64,000 nucleotides of DNA. Source: SZUA-35 sp963781035 (GTDB taxonomy: Bacteria > Actinomycetota > Acidimicrobiia > Acidimicrobiales > SZUA-35). The translations under genes and the position numbers were made by a program. The first letter of the stretch is position 1. Each line of letters begins with the position of its first letter. Under the pieces are notes generated by a model, which was not told the DNA's origin, did not search any database, and was given only the letters and a program-made list of their open reading frames with translations. The stretch lies in the NCBI GenBank assembly GCA_963781035.1, contig CAWAEN010000004.1, positions 434,001 to 498,000 on the forward strand, in the 5' to 3' direction. This document shows positions 38,337 to 47,755 of the stretch, piece after piece.

Positions 38337-39343
38337 GTCGCGATCTCGCCATCGATCTCGGCACCGCGAACACGCTGGTGTACGCCAGGGGGGAGGGCAT
38401 CGTGTTGAACGAGCCCTCGGTCATCGCGCTGAATCAGCGGTCCGGTGATGTGCTGGCGATCGGGCGCGACGCCTGGAAGATGATCGGGAAGACCCCCAGC
38501 CACATCGTGGCGGTTCGTCCGTTGCGACAGGGTGCGATCACCGATTTCGAGATCACCGAGCGGATGATCCGACTCGTCCTTCACCGCGCCGGAGTGAGCC
38601 GATTCAACCGGCCTCGAGTCGTGATCTGCGTCCCGTCGGCCATCACCGCGGTCGAGCAACGTGCCGTTCGGGAGGCAGCCCGGCGAGCCGGTGCCACCGA
38701 AGCTCACCTCCTCGAGCAACCGATGGCTGCGGCGATCGGCGCCCAGCTCCCGATCGAGTCGCCGGTCGGCAACATGGTGATCGACATCGGCGGTGGTACC
38801 ACCGAAACCGCGTTGATCTCGCTCGGCGGGGTCGTGGCGCTCGAGGCGGTGCGAATCGGGAGTTTCGACATCGATGCCGCCATCCAGAATCACGTGCGCA
38901 GGGTCCACGGCATCGCCGTCGGTGAGCAGACCGCCGAACAGATCAAGGTGGCAATCGGTTCGGCATGGCCTTCCGATCAGGAGTACGAGGCCGAAGTGCG
39001 GGGTCGAGAAATGTCCAGCGGACTTCCGCGAACGGTCGTGCTCACCAGCAACGAGGTGCGCGACGCAATCGACGAGCCGGTCACCGCAATGGTCGACTCG
39101 GTGGTGACCTGCCTGGGATCAGCTCCACCAGAGCTGGCGCAGGATCTGATCGTGCGTGGCATTCACCTGGTCGGCGGCGGCGGCATGTTGCGCGGAATGG
39201 CAGAGCGAGTCGCAGCGGAAGCCCATGTCGATGTGCGTCTCGTGAAGCAGCCGCTCGAATCGGTCGTGCTCGGTGCCGGTATGTGTGTCGAATCCTTCGA
39301 CGACGTGCGAGCCATGTTCATGTCGAGTCGCACCCGTCGCTGA
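38333..39343 (+). CDS. mreB: MreB/Mbl-family actin-like rod-shape protein
   Basis: 336 residues. The actin-fold nucleotide site is complete: DLGTANTLVYARG (phosphate 1), VIDIGGGTTETALIS (phosphate 2) and HLVGGGGMLRGM (adenosine). LLEQPMAAAIGAQLPIESPVG is typical of MreB. It would polymerise under the membrane to guide wall synthesis. No mreC or mreD follows, so a stand-alone paralogue (Mbl type) is possible. Ends convergently with a HEAT-repeat gene, overlapping 26 bases. Confidence 0.88.
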   Translation: MSRDLAIDLGTANTLVYARGEGIVLNEPSVIALNQRSGDVLAIGRDAWKMIGKTPSHIVAVRPLRQGAITDFEITERMIRLVLHRAGVSRFNRPRVVICVPSAITAVEQRAVREAARRAGATEAHLLEQPMAAAIGAQLPIESPVGNMVIDIGGGTTETALISLGGVVALEAVRIGSFDIDAAIQNHVRRVHGIAVGEQTAEQIKVAIGSAWPSDQEYEAEVRGREMSSGLPRTVVLTSNEVRDAIDEPVTAMVDSVVTCLGSAPPELAQDLIVRGIHLVGGGGMLRGMAERVAAEAHVDVRLVKQPLESVVLGAGMCVESFDDVRAMFMSSRTRR

Positions 39344-39959
39344 TCTGGTCCTCGGCCGCCTGTCGAACCTGCCAGTCGCGATCGTCGAGGGCAACCCTCA
39401 GAGCGTTCTCGACCTCGGGCCCGTCGAACGGCGCGAGCGCAATCACGGCTCGTCGTCGCACGGTGGCCTTGTCGTTGCATGCAGCGAGGATCGTCGGAAG
39501 GCCGGTGTGCAGCGCTCCGAGTGACGCCACGGCGGCTTCTCGGCACAACGCGTCTTCGTGGGTTGCGGCCACGCTCTCGATCAGCCGGATCGTGCCAGGC
39601 AACAACGAGGCGCCGTCGGCGGACCCGACTTCACCCAGGGAAAAGGCAGCCATCTCGACGATCTCGGGTTCATCGTCGAGCAGCCGGGCGAGCAGCAATT
39701 CGGTGTCACGGGCATCGGGCAGCCGGGGCGCAACCTCTGCCGCCCGCCGCCTGACGCCGGGATCTGGGTCTTCGGCGAAGCGCTCGAGCCGCTGTGCATC
39801 GAGCACGCCGACGCGGAGCAGCGCCCCGATGGACGCCCGTCTGAGCGCGGCCTCCGGGCTGGTCGCGGCCCACTCGATCAGCTCGGTATCGGCTCGGAAA
39901 CCAGCCTGGACGATCTCGCCGACGGTAGGGATTCTGCCTCGGAGGTGGTGGAATGTCAC
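39318..39959 (-). CDS. HEAT-repeat protein
   Basis: About 213 residues made of helical pairs with the HEAT pattern: RRASIGALLRVG, VRRRAAEVAPRLPD, VEMAAFSLGEVG, CREAAVASLGALH, VRRRAVIALAPFD and WQVRQAAEDQI. This gives about six repeats and a curved binding scaffold with no enzyme motif. GTG at 39959 is chosen; the frame is open further upstream but the sequence there is unlike the repeats. Partner unknown. Confidence 0.78.
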   Translation of the reverse strand: MTFHHLRGRIPTVGEIVQAGFRADTELIEWAATSPEAALRRASIGALLRVGVLDAQRLERFAEDPDPGVRRRAAEVAPRLPDARDTELLLARLLDDEPEIVEMAAFSLGEVGSADGASLLPGTIRLIESVAATHEDALCREAAVASLGALHTGLPTILAACNDKATVRRRAVIALAPFDGPEVENALRVALDDRDWQVRQAAEDQISDGCDST

Positions 39960-40027
39960 TCGATCTGGAATGCTAGAGCGTTCAGCGGGTGGGGAGCGCT
40001 GACAGGACGACCCCGGAAGGAACACAC

Positions 40028-40441
40028 ATGTCGCACATGGTCATTTACCGAGGCACCGATGGGAGCCCGGGGTACCACCAGACTGATGAGGTACACGACG
40101 CCGTTGCCTTCGTCGAACAGCTGCGCAACGACCAAGGTGTCGAAGAGGCGCGGATCTTCCGGATGGAGCAGGTGAACTTCGAGTACCGCCCCTACTTCCG
40201 GGTCGAGCTCATGGCGTCCGAGCCGTCGCTCGCAGCCGGCGTGAGCAATCCTGCCGTCGAGGCGGCTTCGTCAGCGCCGTCCACGTCTCCGAGCGCCCCG
40301 GTCGACGTGAAGGAATCCGACGCTCCCGCCGCGCCGACCATCACCGTTCCCGGTCCATCGTCGGTTCCCGGCGTTCCTTCCACCCCTGCCGGTGACCCCA
40401 ACGGCGAGGTCGGCGCTCGTCGCGGTCTCTTCGGCCGCTGA
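40028..40441 (+). CDS. Hypothetical protein with a Pro/Ser/Ala-rich tail
   Basis: 137 residues. The first 75 form a compact domain (MVIYRGTDGSPGYHQ, DAVAFVEQLRNDQGVEEARIFRME, YRPYFRVEL) that looks like a small alpha/beta fold; the rest is a Pro/Ser/Val spacer ending in RRGLFGR. A GGAAGGA lies 7 bases before the ATG. Similar short proteins are common in actinobacteria but I know of no assigned function. A strong terminator follows. Confidence 0.8.
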   Translation: MSHMVIYRGTDGSPGYHQTDEVHDAVAFVEQLRNDQGVEEARIFRMEQVNFEYRPYFRVELMASEPSLAAGVSNPAVEAASSAPSTSPSAPVDVKESDAPAAPTITVPGPSSVPGVPSTPAGDPNGEVGARRGLFGR

Positions 40442-40493
40442 TCCGTCTCGGGACCCGGTTCGCTCCGAGCGGTCGGGTTCACGAATTCGAGTG

Positions 40494-40533
40494 ATGATGA
40501 CCGCCGCCCTCAGCGGCGGTCATCGTCGTTTTC
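40494..40533 (+). terminator. Intrinsic terminator after the 40028 gene
   Basis: ATGACCGCCGC (40497-40507) pairs perfectly with GCGGCGGTCAT (40513-40523) over a CCTCA loop, and the outgoing strand continues GTCGTTTT. It lies between the gene at 40028 and the small convergent gene at 40554-40736 and may serve both. Confidence 0.8.
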
Positions 40534-40553
40534 GCTCTGCTCGGCGACCGGGA

Positions 40554-40736
40554 TCAGCCGACGGCCTGCTCGATCAGGAACAACACACCCATGAAGGCGA
40601 TCACGGTCAGGGCAGCGGCCGTGATGCCAACGATGATCACCGTCGACACCAGGCCGAACGGGGCGAGGGCACGACGAAACCACGGGAACCGGAGACGGCG
40701 GACGGCTTTACGGGTGTTTGCGGTGTAGGGATCCAT
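40554..40736 (-). CDS. Small membrane protein
   Basis: 60 residues: a basic N-terminus (MDPYTANTRKAVRRLRFPWFRR) and a hydrophobic stretch of about 35 residues (STVIIVGITAAALTVIAFMGVLFLIEQ) enough for one or two helices. The positive-inside rule puts the N-terminus in the cytoplasm. Longer in-frame starts exist up to 40937 but run into the promoter region of the divergent Lon-like gene. Function unknown. Confidence 0.6.
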   Translation of the reverse strand: MDPYTANTRKAVRRLRFPWFRRALAPFGLVSTVIIVGITAAALTVIAFMGVLFLIEQAVG

Positions 40737-40963
40737 AGTGGTCACAGCGTTGGCGAGCTCCGAGTCGGGCCGAGGACAGGTGTCCCCGATGGCTTCGGTC
40801 TGGACGACGGCATCCGATGGAGTACGTGTGGTCGAATGGTCGAACATGATTGATCCGAACGAGTCGGCAGAACCCGAGAGCGTAGTCGCGCCCGCGGGTA
40901 CACCCGTCGGCACCGGCAAAGCAACGATCGCGACCACCGAACGCAGCGCACGGCCCCGTCGCC

Positions 40964-42047
40964 ATGTCGTTCGATTCGATGCAGCGACGCAACCTCACGC
41001 GGCTGGGTTGGGTGCTGTTCGTGATGGCCTCTCTCGGCATCATCGCCGGCTTCTTCATCCCGATGCCGTACGTCGCTCTCGTTCCCGGATTCGGCTCGCG
41101 AAACCGAGTCGCTGATCGCCGTCGAAGGACTCGATGCCTACCCGAGCGACGGCGAGGTCCTCTTCACGACCGTCCGACTTCGGTCTCGTCCCAATTTCTG
41201 GGAGTACCTCTGGCTCACCAACGACGATGACGCCAACGTCGTGCCCGAGGATTTGATCTACGGCGATCGGTCGCCAGAGGAGAACCGAGAGGCGAATCTC
41301 GAAGCCATGACCGATTCGAAACAGATCGCCGTCGCCGTGGCGTTGGAGCAGCTCGGCTACGACGCCGTCACGCCGACCGGCGTGTTCGTGGCGCAGGTCG
41401 TTGCCGACAGCGCTGCCGACGGGGTCCTCGAGCGAGGTGACGTCCTGCTGGCAGTCGACGGAGTCGAGATCCTCACCGACGCCGATCTGGTGGCTGAGCT
41501 GTCAGATCGTGCAGCCGGCGATGTGGTCGAACTCTCCCTCGAGAGGCACACCACAGGGCAGGCCGAGACGATCTCGATCACACTCGGCGGCCGCGAGGAC
41601 GATCCCTCCGTCGGGTTCCTCGGCGTGGCGCCTCAGACCCGGGTGGAGATGAATCTCGAGCTTCCCTTCTCGGTCGACATCGACAGCGGTTCGGTCGGCG
41701 GTCCGTCAGCCGGTCTGGCCTTCACCCTCACGATTCTGGATCAGCTCACCGAAGGCGAGCTCACCGGTGGCCGCCAGATCGCCGTCACCGGCACCATGTC
41801 TGCTGACGGTGTTGTCGGCTCTGTCGGCGGTGTGCCCCAGAAGGCGGCTGCAGTGCGAGAGCTGGGCATCGAGGTGTTCATCGTTCCCAGGGCCCTCGGC
41901 GAGGAGGAGCTCGATCGAGTGCGTGATCGCGCCGGCGACGACCTCCAGATCCTCCCGGTCGATGACCTCGAGGAGGCCTTGGCCGTGCTGGAGACACTGG
42001 GTGGAGACACCCAGGCGATCGAGGAGTTCGCCGCCGGGAACCTCTAG
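40964..42047 (+). CDS. Lon-like (S16) PDZ protease, membrane anchored (frame interrupted once)
   Basis: About 361 residues: an N-terminal membrane anchor (TRLGWVLFVMASLGIIAGFF), a PDZ domain (about 120-210, with VVADSAADGVLERGDVLLAVDG) and a Lon proteolytic domain with catalytic Ser in SVGGPSAGLAFTL and Lys in GVPQKAAAV. One extra T near 41088-41090 breaks the frame; without it PGSARETESLIAVEGL reads on. The domain order matches the YlbL/Rv3194c group. Start ATG 40964, with a second ATG at 40979. It is followed by the DivIVA-like and UPF0182 genes on the same strand. Confidence 0.87.
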
Positions 42048-42065
42048 CCGACCTACGATGCGGAA

Positions 42066-44066
42066 ATGCCCACTGGCGACAATCCCGCGCTCGACCCTCA
42101 GTCGGTCCTCCGATCCTTCCCCACCAAGCTCCGTGGTTACGACAGCGACGAGGTCGACAGCCACCTGCGATCGATCGCCAACGCACTTCGGGCGGTGTCG
42201 CGGGACACGGGGGCCGATGTCGCAGACCTGGAGAAGGCCAAGACCAAGGTCCACGAGCTGAGCCTCGAGCTGGCGAAGACGAGAAGCCGTCTCACCGAGC
42301 TGGAAGAGCAGCCGCTGCCGGCAGCCGGTTCAGCCGATGATGGCGAGCCATTCGACGAACACAGGGCGATGCAGCTGCTCGGCGAAGAAACCACCAGGGT
42401 GCTCGAAACGGCTCGACAGTCGGCGTCGAACATCGTGGCCAAGGCCGAGGCGGAGGCGAGGGAACGCACCGAAGCGGTCGATGCGATGCAGGCACGGGTC
42501 AATGCCGAACTCGGGGACGCCCGCAAACAAGCCGACACCGAACTCGCGGAACTTCGGGCACAGCAGGAAGAGGAGCTCGCTGAGACCCGTCGGGTGACCG
42601 AGGCCGACATCGCCGATCGGCTCGCTACGTCGAAGGAACGCATCGCGCGGCAGGCAGAAGACGCCGACAACGAGGCCGAAAGGATCGTCGTCGAGGCGCA
42701 AGCCAAGGCCGCGGAGCTCGAGTCCGCGGCCACGAACAAATCGACATCAGCCGAGGAAGAGGCCGCTGCCGCGATTGCAGCGGCGACCGCAGAAGCGGCA
42801 GAACTCAGGAAGAGTGCTGCGGAGGACGCGGCGTCGGCGCTGGCTGAGGCTGAGACCGAGGCCGCCCGCATGCGGGCCGAGGCGGAAGCGGACTCGTTGG
42901 CGGCCCAGGAAAGCGCCAGGGAAACGGCCCGGTTGATGGTGGTCGAGGCGCAACGAGTCAGGGAGAAGGTGTTGAACGACCTCGTTGTTCGTCGTCGCCA
43001 GGGACGCCAGCAGGTCGACCAGGCGAAAGCCGCCCGAGACCGCCTGGCTCGAGCGCTGCAGGATGTCCGAGGGCAGCTCGATGCTTCGGTTCGCGAGCTC
43101 GACGTGGCGCTGCCGGAGGCGAAGGCGGCAATGACGGCGTTGAGCACCCCTGAGGCGCCGACTGACGACGAAGCTCAGATCCGGGAGCTCGAAGCTGAGC
43201 TCGACGCGGCCGAAGCGAAGGTTGGACAGCCCGAGCCCGTGGTGGCATCCGGCTCGGCGGCGCTCGCCCCTGCTCAGAGGAAGTCTCCGGGGCGGGCGAC
43301 GCCACAACCGGACAGCGTCGACGCTGACGTCGATGGGTCAGACGGCGGCGACGTATCGGCCGACCACGAGGTCGAGGAGGCCACGAACGACGTCGACGGT
43401 GACGACGAGTCAACAGAAGAAGCGATCGAGGTGCCAGAACCGTTCCGGACTCGTGACGTCGCCATGACCCGCCACGGTGCGGACCTTCGTCGCAAGCTCA
43501 AGCGGGTGATGGCCGACGAGCAGAGTGATCTTCTCGACCGGCTGCAACGGTCCAAGGCCATGTCGGTCGATGATCTGGCGCCGGCCGATGAGCAGCGGCA
43601 GCGCTACATCGATGCGGTCGCACCGGCTCTGCGAGCGGTAGCGACCCTCGGTGGCCGGGTCCACGACGGCGAGGTCGAGGATTTGTTGGTCGACGATCTC
43701 GTGGCTCGATTGGTCGCCGAGGTGTTCGACCCCCTCCACGCCCGCGTCGAGGAATCGGTGGCAGCAGCAGCCGACGTCGACGAGGTACTCGAATCGCTCC
43801 GAGCTCACTATCGCGACGTCCGCCTCAGCGATGTTCCGGGGCTCACCGAGGATGCGCTCGCCGAGGCGTACGCCTTGGGCGCCTACACCGCCATTCCGAT
43901 CGGCACTGCGGTTCGGTGGGTCTCGGACCCGAGATTCCAGCCGAGCTCGGATTGTTTCGACGACACGTTGGCCGATGACGTGGTGAAACCCGACGGTTTC
44001 CCGACCGGGCGGACCCACCCGACCGGTCAGCCCGGCTGCCGCTGCCTGGTGGTGCCGGCCGACTGA
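42066..44066 (+). CDS. DivIVA-like coiled-coil protein with a C-terminal CxC tail
   Basis: 666 residues. Residues 1-50 hold a DivIVA-type start (LRSFPTKLRGYDSDEVDSHL). About 60-370 is a long Ala/Glu/Arg-rich coiled coil. An acidic spacer (about 400-460) leads to a globular helical domain (about 465-666) that ends in FPTGRTHPTGQPGCRCLVVP. That ending resembles the C-terminus of phage SPP1 gp7/Mu F head-morphogenesis proteins (HP-x-CRC-x-x-P), which may bind metal. DivIVA domains mark curved membrane and division sites. It starts 18 bases after the Lon-like gene. No frame break in 2 kb. Confidence 0.72.
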   Translation: MPTGDNPALDPQSVLRSFPTKLRGYDSDEVDSHLRSIANALRAVSRDTGADVADLEKAKTKVHELSLELAKTRSRLTELEEQPLPAAGSADDGEPFDEHRAMQLLGEETTRVLETARQSASNIVAKAEAEARERTEAVDAMQARVNAELGDARKQADTELAELRAQQEEELAETRRVTEADIADRLATSKERIARQAEDADNEAERIVVEAQAKAAELESAATNKSTSAEEEAAAAIAAATAEAAELRKSAAEDAASALAEAETEAARMRAEAEADSLAAQESARETARLMVVEAQRVREKVLNDLVVRRRQGRQQVDQAKAARDRLARALQDVRGQLDASVRELDVALPEAKAAMTALSTPEAPTDDEAQIRELEAELDAAEAKVGQPEPVVASGSAALAPAQRKSPGRATPQPDSVDADVDGSDGGDVSADHEVEEATNDVDGDDESTEEAIEVPEPFRTRDVAMTRHGADLRRKLKRVMADEQSDLLDRLQRSKAMSVDDLAPADEQRQRYIDAVAPALRAVATLGGRVHDGEVEDLLVDDLVARLVAEVFDPLHARVEESVAAAADVDEVLESLRAHYRDVRLSDVPGLTEDALAEAYALGAYTAIPIGTAVRWVSDPRFQPSSDCFDDTLADDVVKPDGFPTGRTHPTGQPGCRCLVVPAD

Positions 44067-44126
44067 TCAGTAGATCCGGCCGCCCGATCCTTCGCCGACG
44101 GCGGGGGCTTGTACCATTCGGCGCTG

Positions 44127-47018
44127 ATGCGTCCGGTCCGAGACACCTCCAATTCCCCCCGCTCGTCACGAATCCGCACGCTGGTGCTGTTCGGCGTCGG
44201 CATCCTGCTCGTCCTCTTCCTGTCGGCGAGCGGTTTGGCCCGGCTCTACACCGACTGGTTGTGGTTCGATTCGCTCGATCTGACCTCGGTCTGGAGCACG
44301 GTGCTCGGGACGAAGGTCGTGCTCGGTGTCGCGTTCGCCGTGATGTTCGCCGCGTTGTTGTGGGTCAATCTCTTCATAGCTGAGCGACTTGCTCCCGAGG
44401 AGCGGCCGGAGTCGCCGGAAGAGGACCTGATCGAGCGCTACCACGAGCTGGTCGGCGGCTACGGCGGCCGGCTCCGTTTGGGTGTGTCGGCGCTGTTCGG
44501 GTTGTTCGCCGGAGCTCAGACGTCCGGCGAGTGGCAGACCTGGTTGCTGTTCCGCAACGGTGGCGATTTCGGGCGGGTCGATCCGTTGTTCCAACGCGAT
44601 GCCGGCTTCTACGTCTTCCGGCTGCCGTTCTGGACGTTCCTGGTCGACTTCTTCTTTTCAGCGCTGGTCTTCGCGCTGGTCGTGTCGCTGATCGCCCACT
44701 ACTTGAACGGCGGCATTCGTGCCGCAGCTGCGCCGAGTCAGCGGGCGACCAGCGGCGTCAAGATGCACCTTTCCGGGCTGCTTGCGGTCTTGGCGCTTGT
44801 TCGGGCGCTGGCTTATTGGCTCGATCGCTACCACCTCGTCAATTCGCAACGCGGGCTCTACGACGGTGCGCTCACGACCGATGTCGAGGTGCAGCTCCCG
44901 GCGCTGAATCTGCTGACGCTGGTGTCGGTGTTCGGGGCCGCGTTGTTCATCTGGAACATACGGCGGAACGGTTGGGTGCTTCCCGTCGTCGCCGTCGGCC
45001 TGTGGGCAGTGAGCCACGTCGTGGTCGCCACGATGTTCCCCGCCTTGTTCCAGCGGTTGCGGGTCGAGCCGGAGCAGTCCGAGCGAGAGCAGGAGTACAT
45101 CGGGTTCAACATCGATGCCACTCGATTCGCCTACGGACTCGACGAAGAGGGCCTGTCGACGGTCGACTTCGCCTACGCGCCGACGCTCACGTCTGAGCAG
45201 GTGGCAGCCAATGCCGACATCTTCGCCGACGTGTCGATCCTCGATCCCAGTTTGGCCGCAGAGGACTACAACCGCAGCGAAGCCGGCCGTCAGGCGTACA
45301 AGTTCGATGACACGCTCGACGAAGGCCAGTATCTCTTCGACGACGGCTATCGCCCGGTCACGATCGGCGCCCGCAGCCTCGATCTTCCGTCGGTCGGTTC
45401 GAGCTGGGAGGACCAGCACATCGTCAACACGCACGGCTTCGGTGTTGCCGTGGCGTCGGCCAATAGGAGCGACGGGCGCGGTCTGCCAGATTACGCAGTG
45501 CGGGGGATCGGCCGTGGGCAGATCATCGACGATGATCTCCAGATCGAGCTGGACCAGCCTCGTCTCTACTACGACGAGGACTTCGGCGGCTACGCCATCG
45601 TGGGCGCCACCCGTGACGAACGCGACATCGAGGCCGCCGACTCGGTCGACTTCCGCTACGACGGAACAGGCGGCGTCCCGATGTCCGGGCTGCTGCGGCG
45701 CCTGGCCTTCGCGCTGAGGTTCCAACAGCTGGATCCGCTGATCTCACCGTTCATCCAGGACGGCACCCGGGTCATTTACAACCGAGACATCGAACAGCGA
45801 GTGCAGGAACTCGCTCCGTTCCTCGCCTTCGACAGCGACCCCTATCCCGTGATCGCCGAGGGCCGCGTCTTCTGGATCATCGACGCCTACACGACCACGT
45901 CCGACTTCCCGTATGCGCAGAGCGTGGATGTTGCGTCGCTCGCCATCGGAGCCGATCTCTCGCGTGGCTTCAACTACGTGCGCAACTCGGTGAAGGTCGT
46001 CGTGGATGCCTACAACGGTGATGCGGCCTTCTACATCGTCGACACCGATGATCCGATCGTCGATGCCTACGCCGATGCGTTCCCCAATCTGTTCTCACCG
46101 GTCGGTGATGCTCCGGACCAGATCCGTGAACACTTCCGGTATCCCACGGATCTGTTCAAGGTGCAGACCGAGACCTGGGACACCTACCAGATCAGCGATC
46201 CCATCCGATTCCTCGAGGGCTCATTGGCGTGGCGGGTCTCGAGCCAGCCGCGGCGTACCGGAGGCGAGGACGAGTCCGCCGGAGCGTCGGCGTTGGTCGA
46301 CCCCCAGTACCGAACGACTCGTCTGCCGAACGAGACCGAGTCCGAGTTCGTCATCCAGCGGGCGTTCGTGCCGAACTCGAGCTCGGCCAACACGGGCCGG
46401 CCCGAGGTGGAGGCGATCATGGTCGGCCGGGTCAATCCAGACGGCACGGGGCAGCTCCTGCAGTACGACGTCACCTCGAGCGACCTCAACGCGGCCGACC
46501 TGGTCGATTCCGAGATCAGACGCGACGACATCGTGTCGCCCTTCGTCACGCTCCGAAACCGCGACGGATCGACGGTTCGGTTCGGCGAGATGCAGATGGT
46601 GATGGTGGAGAACACCGTCGTCTACATCCGTCCGCTCTACATCGAGGCCCAGGCCGACAATCCGGTGCCCGAGCTCCGGCAGATCATCGCCGTCAACGGC
46701 AACCGGATCGCCATGAAGGACTCGCTCGAAGAAGCGGTCGAGGCGGTCACCGTCGACGGGTTCGACCCCGGCGAGTTGCCACCGGAAGACGACGGCAGCT
46801 CGGTCGAGGTTCCCGGGAGCGCCGATCTCGAGAGCTTGAGCGTGGCTGAGCTGCTGACGCTGGCCGAGAACCTGCTCGACGACGCCAATCGTGTCGCCGA
46901 CTCCGATCCAGAGCTGGCCGATCAGCTCCGAACCGAGGCCTCGGACGCGCTGGATCGATTGGGCGAGCTCCTTGGTGTCGAGAACTCCGGAAGCACCGGC
47001 GAAGCGGCTGGTGCCTGA
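44127..47018 (+). CDS. UPF0182 family large membrane protein
   Basis: About 963 residues. Seven hydrophobic segments fill the first 330 residues (for example TLVLFGVGILLVLFLSASGL and LALVRALAYWLDRYHLV), followed by a large extracytoplasmic domain (about 340-880) and a C-terminal acidic helical tail (about 885-963). The WLWFDSLDLTSVW segment near residue 40 is a family hallmark. Function unknown across the family. The pairing with a Lon-like PDZ protease gene is the same as in mycobacteria. ATG 44127 is chosen; a TTG at 44109 is possible. Confidence 0.9.
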   Translation: MRPVRDTSNSPRSSRIRTLVLFGVGILLVLFLSASGLARLYTDWLWFDSLDLTSVWSTVLGTKVVLGVAFAVMFAALLWVNLFIAERLAPEERPESPEEDLIERYHELVGGYGGRLRLGVSALFGLFAGAQTSGEWQTWLLFRNGGDFGRVDPLFQRDAGFYVFRLPFWTFLVDFFFSALVFALVVSLIAHYLNGGIRAAAAPSQRATSGVKMHLSGLLAVLALVRALAYWLDRYHLVNSQRGLYDGALTTDVEVQLPALNLLTLVSVFGAALFIWNIRRNGWVLPVVAVGLWAVSHVVVATMFPALFQRLRVEPEQSEREQEYIGFNIDATRFAYGLDEEGLSTVDFAYAPTLTSEQVAANADIFADVSILDPSLAAEDYNRSEAGRQAYKFDDTLDEGQYLFDDGYRPVTIGARSLDLPSVGSSWEDQHIVNTHGFGVAVASANRSDGRGLPDYAVRGIGRGQIIDDDLQIELDQPRLYYDEDFGGYAIVGATRDERDIEAADSVDFRYDGTGGVPMSGLLRRLAFALRFQQLDPLISPFIQDGTRVIYNRDIEQRVQELAPFLAFDSDPYPVIAEGRVFWIIDAYTTTSDFPYAQSVDVASLAIGADLSRGFNYVRNSVKVVVDAYNGDAAFYIVDTDDPIVDAYADAFPNLFSPVGDAPDQIREHFRYPTDLFKVQTETWDTYQISDPIRFLEGSLAWRVSSQPRRTGGEDESAGASALVDPQYRTTRLPNETESEFVIQRAFVPNSSSANTGRPEVEAIMVGRVNPDGTGQLLQYDVTSSDLNAADLVDSEIRRDDIVSPFVTLRNRDGSTVRFGEMQMVMVENTVVYIRPLYIEAQADNPVPELRQIIAVNGNRIAMKDSLEEAVEAVTVDGFDPGELPPEDDGSSVEVPGSADLESLSVAELLTLAENLLDDANRVADSDPELADQLRTEASDALDRLGELLGVENSGSTGEAAGA

Positions 47019-47103
47019 GAGTTCTCCGTTCGTTCAGCACCCGGTGGAACATCGGGGCTGCGATTGTGGTTCCCTGGTCTCCAACTGATTCTCGGAGGTT
47101 GCG

Positions 47104-47740
47104 ATGTTTGGTTTGTCCCGTACCCCGGCCGGTGTCCCCGACCCCGCCGACTGTCTGCCCGGTCGAGAGACCCCCATCCCCGTGACCGCCGCGCACTACG
47201 TGAACGGCAACCCGCTCGTCGGTCCGTTTGCCGACCATCTGGACACCTTGGTCGTTGGCATGGGCTGTTTCTGGGGAGCGGAACGCTTCTTCTGGCAGAT
47301 GCCCGGCGTCTACACCACGGCCGCCGGGTACGCCGGCGGCACCACCGCCAATCCGACCTACCAGGAGACCTGCACGGGCATGACCGGTCACACCGAAGCG
47401 GTGTTGATCGTGTTCGATCCGTCGGTCGTGAGCCTCGACGATCTGTTCGCCGTGTTCTGGGAGAACCACGACCCCACACAGTTCATGGGGCAGGGCAACG
47501 ATCGGGGGAGCCAGTACCGCACCGCGATCTACACGAACAGCCCGGAACAGATGGCTGCGGCCGAGGCCAGCCGTGACGCCTACCAGGCCCGGTTGTCGCG
47601 AGGCGGGGTTCGGAGAGATCACCACCGAGATCGCTCCGGCCGGCGAGTTCTACTACGCCGAGGACTACCACCAGCAGTATCTGGCCAAGAACCCCGGCGG
47701 CTACTGCAACCACGGATTCTGCCAGGTGTCGTACGCCTGA
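47104..47740 (+). CDS. msrA: Peptide methionine sulfoxide reductase MsrA (frame interrupted once)
   Basis: About 211 residues, the usual MsrA length. The active site GCFWGAERFFW (nucleophilic Cys near residue 56) and the GYAGG and QGNDRGSQYRTAIY motifs are intact; resolving cysteines lie in the C-terminal GGYCNHGFCQVSYA. It reduces methionine-S-sulfoxide in proteins. An extra G in the run at 47604-47607 breaks the frame; with three G, GGFGEITTEI reads on to the stop at 47740. GGAGG lies 5 bases before the ATG. Confidence 0.92.
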
Positions 47741-47755
47741 ATCCCGTCGAAGGGG

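Noticed and set aside
40738..40963. N-terminal extension of the Lon-like protease or of the small membrane protein
   Set aside because: The frames here disagree with both proteins' folds and the 227-base gap is more likely the shared divergent promoter region.
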